A DNA stretch of 64,000 bases, taken from positions 368,331 to 432,330 of the forward strand of contig NZ_JBBOOK010000003.1 in assembly GCF_038003045.1 (NCBI RefSeq), given 5' to 3'. The notes beneath the pieces are model-generated. The model worked only from the letters and a program-made list of their open reading frames with translations, ran no database searches and had not been told where the DNA came from. Origin of the DNA: Sporosarcina sp. FSL W7-1349. Its GTDB lineage: Bacteria > Bacillota > Bacilli > Bacillales_A > Planococcaceae. Position 1 is the first letter of the stretch; each line of letters opens with the position of its first letter. Shown one piece after another: positions 62,094 to 64,000 of the stretch. Made by a program: the position numbers and the translations under genes.

Positions 62094-63941
62094 TTGCAAC
62101 TTACGTTATCCTTTATCATCTTGGGCATCACCATTTTCTTTTTCATGAGCAATCTGCTTCGGGCGGATCTGGTTGCGGTACTTGCATTGCTCGCATTTGT
62201 CGTCACAGGCATTTTGCAGCCGGCAGAAGCGCTTGCCGGTTTTTCGAATTCAGTCGTCATTATGATTGCAGGGCTTTTCATCGTCGGGGCAGGGATCTTG
62301 CGGACGGGGCTTGCCCAGATGGCGGGCAATTTGCTATTGCGCTATTCGGGTGATAGTGAAAAGCGGTTATTTGTCCTTCTCTTGATAATTGTCGCTTCGG
62401 TCGGTGCCTTCATGAGTAATACGGGTACCGTAGCGTTGATGCTGCCGATTGTCGTCAGCATCGCAATCAGCATCAATACAAGTCCATCTAAGTTTCTGTT
62501 GCCACTTTCCTATATGGCCAGTTTTTCCGGATTGTTGACATTGATTGCGTCTCCTCCCAACTTGATCGTTAGTCAGATACTTGTCGACAACGGCTATGCG
62601 AAGCTAGGCTTTTTTGAAATTACTCCAATCGGGATCATCGGAGTCGTCGTAGGGATCCTATACTTGTACATCATACGAAACACATTGCTTCCCCATGACA
62701 AAAATCAGGCCCGTTCGAAAAACGGCCATCGGTTATCTGCCAAACAACTAGCTATTGATTATAAATTAAGGGATCAGTTGATCCGCGTCAGCGTTCCGCC
62801 TGAATCCGAGATTGTCGGGAAACGGTTGGCTCAGCTAAAGATTCCGGCGGCGTATCAATTATGCATCTTGAAAATCCATCGTCGGTCAACCGAGGGTATG
62901 AATTTATTGCCGATCACGTTTCAGGAAATGGCCGGACCAGCAAGTATCCTGCAGGCAAAAGATATTCTCTATATACAAGGGTCACGGGACAAAGTGGAGC
63001 AGTTCGCGGAAGACTTCGGTTTGCGGATCAAGGAAGGGGACTCTGATGCGGATGAATTAATCTCCAAGCAACTTGGGATTGCGGAAGTCCTGCTTACTCC
63101 ACGTTCGAGTCTGATTAATGAGACTGTGCGCAGTATCGGCTTCCGTGAAAAGTATAATTTGAATATTCTTGGCATCAATCGTAGAGGGGAGTACGTTCTT
63201 CAGGAGATGTCCAAACAGAAGCTGAAATTTGGGGATGCTCTCCTCGTGCAAGGTTCATGGGAGTCGATTGAGCTGCTGGCGAGGGAGACGGATGATGTCG
63301 TAGTCGTTGGACAGCCGAAAGAGCATGCAGGAATGGCAGCGGCGAGCGGTAAAGCGGCCGTCGCGGGAATCATCTTGCTCGCAATGGTGATCATGATGGT
63401 TCTGGAAGTGTTTCCGGCTGTCATCACCGTCCTGCTCGGAGCGGCGGCGATGATTCTCACGGGCTGTTTGCGCAATATGGAAGATGCCTACGGGCAAATC
63501 AACTGGGAAAGCATTGTCCTCATAGCGGCGATGCTTCCGATGGCCACCGCGTTGGAGAAGACGGGAGGCATGGTCATTCTGTCGGAAGGTATTGTGCATA
63601 TGTTGAGCGGTTGGGGGCCGATCGGTGTGCTGTCTGGGATTTATTTCATCACGATGGTGTTCGGACAATTTATCAGCAACACCGCCACCGCAGTCCTGTT
63701 TGCGCCGATTGCGATGAACGCGGCACTAAGTATCGGCGTGAGTCCATATACATTCCTAATCGCTGTGGCCGTCGCCTCCAGCATGGCGTTCGCCACGCCG
63801 GTTGCATCGCCGACGAATGCGTTGGTCATGACAGCGGGCGGCTATAAGTTTATGGATTTTGTCAAGGTCGGAATCCCGTTGCAACTCATCATGTTTGTTG
63901 TCATGATGATCGCAATACCATTGTTATTTCCCTTTGGGTGA
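62094..63941 (+). CDS. SLC13/DASS-type transporter with two TrkA-C domains
   Basis: A 615-residue membrane protein: helices 1-5 (LTLSFIILGITIFFFMSNLL onward), conserved SNTGTVALMLPIVV and LLTLIASPPNLIVSQIL, two cytoplasmic RCK_C/TrkA-C modules (about 220-300 and 315-395), then the second half with GQFISNTATAVLFAPIAMN and MAFATPVASPTNALVM. This arrangement is common to sulfate/citrate-type anion permeases of bacteria. The substrate is unassigned. TTG start with GAAAGGA about 12 nt upstream. Confidence 0.88.
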   Translation: MQLTLSFIILGITIFFFMSNLLRADLVAVLALLAFVVTGILQPAEALAGFSNSVVIMIAGLFIVGAGILRTGLAQMAGNLLLRYSGDSEKRLFVLLLIIVASVGAFMSNTGTVALMLPIVVSIAISINTSPSKFLLPLSYMASFSGLLTLIASPPNLIVSQILVDNGYAKLGFFEITPIGIIGVVVGILYLYIIRNTLLPHDKNQARSKNGHRLSAKQLAIDYKLRDQLIRVSVPPESEIVGKRLAQLKIPAAYQLCILKIHRRSTEGMNLLPITFQEMAGPASILQAKDILYIQGSRDKVEQFAEDFGLRIKEGDSDADELISKQLGIAEVLLTPRSSLINETVRSIGFREKYNLNILGINRRGEYVLQEMSKQKLKFGDALLVQGSWESIELLARETDDVVVVGQPKEHAGMAAASGKAAVAGIILLAMVIMMVLEVFPAVITVLLGAAAMILTGCLRNMEDAYGQINWESIVLIAAMLPMATALEKTGGMVILSEGIVHMLSGWGPIGVLSGIYFITMVFGQFISNTATAVLFAPIAMNAALSIGVSPYTFLIAVAVASSMAFATPVASPTNALVMTAGGYKFMDFVKVGIPLQLIMFVVMMIAIPLLFPFG

Positions 63942-63944
63942 TGG

Positions 63945-63990
63945 AAAGCGCGTTGTGCCAAAGCATAGCGCGCTTTTTTTTTTTTTTTTT
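63945..63990 (+). terminator. Terminator with a 17-base T tract
   Basis: AAAGCGCG/CGCGCTTT with a 16-nt loop is followed by an unusually long run of about 17 T's, immediately after the transporter stop. Confidence 0.85.
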
Positions 63991-64000
63991 ACGGTGTGCC

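Overview
This window looks like the chromosome of an aerobic, spore-forming low-to-mid GC Firmicute of the Bacillales, most likely the Planococcaceae (Sporosarcina-like). Family assignment is inference. The supporting features are strong AGGAGG ribosome binding sites, frequent GTG/TTG starts, BirA, Fur, PerR and sigma-B type control sites of Bacillus pattern, lipoproteins with Gram-positive lipoboxes, spore-coat cotJABC, a YlxY-type polysaccharide deacetylase and a HemAT aerotaxis transducer. No rRNA, tRNA, CRISPR array, prophage or intact insertion sequence was seen.

Layout. 1-2457: biotin uptake and synthesis (bioY divergent from bioD-bioA, with a BirA operator between them), followed by a 20-bp tandem array, a 50-residue FbpA-like protein and a hairpin-rich element. 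3201-6559: CYP152 peroxygenase, and a divergent glycosyltransferase/HAD phosphatase pair behind a sigma-B-like promoter. 6672-12079: Fur-controlled siderophore ABC transporter and divergent ferredoxin-NADP reductase. 12128-17408: amino-acid ABC transporter, small stress/membrane genes and a diguanylate cyclase. 17761-24136: a six-gene polyamine operon that joins speD-speA-speE-speB to a carboxynorspermidine-type dehydrogenase and decarboxylase. 24422-35436: envelope, sporulation (ylxY, cotJABC), stress, nadX and cobT genes. 35437-36918: a 21-bp AACGTT array and an orphan trpB.

37039-50573 is the most remarkable part: a complete quinohemoprotein amine dehydrogenase (QHNDH) locus in a Gram-positive. 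It holds qhpC (gamma, CTQ-bearing), qhpA (alpha, diheme, here a lipoprotein), qhpD (radical SAM cross-linking enzyme), qhpB (beta propeller), two peptidase-U32 family Fe-S proteins resembling UbiV and UbiU, qhpF (ABC exporter), qhpE (subtilisin-like leader protease) and an aldehyde dehydrogenase. The Paracoccus operon uses the flavin monooxygenase QhpG to hydroxylate the cofactor tryptophan and the AraC-type QhpR as regulator. Neither is in the window. In their places are the U32 pair and a divergent histidine kinase/response regulator, with four 11-bp-spaced direct repeats in the shared promoter region. My central hypothesis is that the U32 pair performs an oxygen-independent tryptophan hydroxylation for CTQ biogenesis, as UbiU-UbiV do for ubiquinone.

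50574-64000: a possible transposase remnant, arylamine N-acetyltransferase, a GalT/HIT-like protein, two transporters, HemAT, a DUF5658-like membrane protein, a second two-component system with a lipoprotein, a PerR-type catalase and an SLC13-type transporter. Three unrelated spacers carry degenerate tandem arrays with 20-21 bp periods, about two DNA helical turns.
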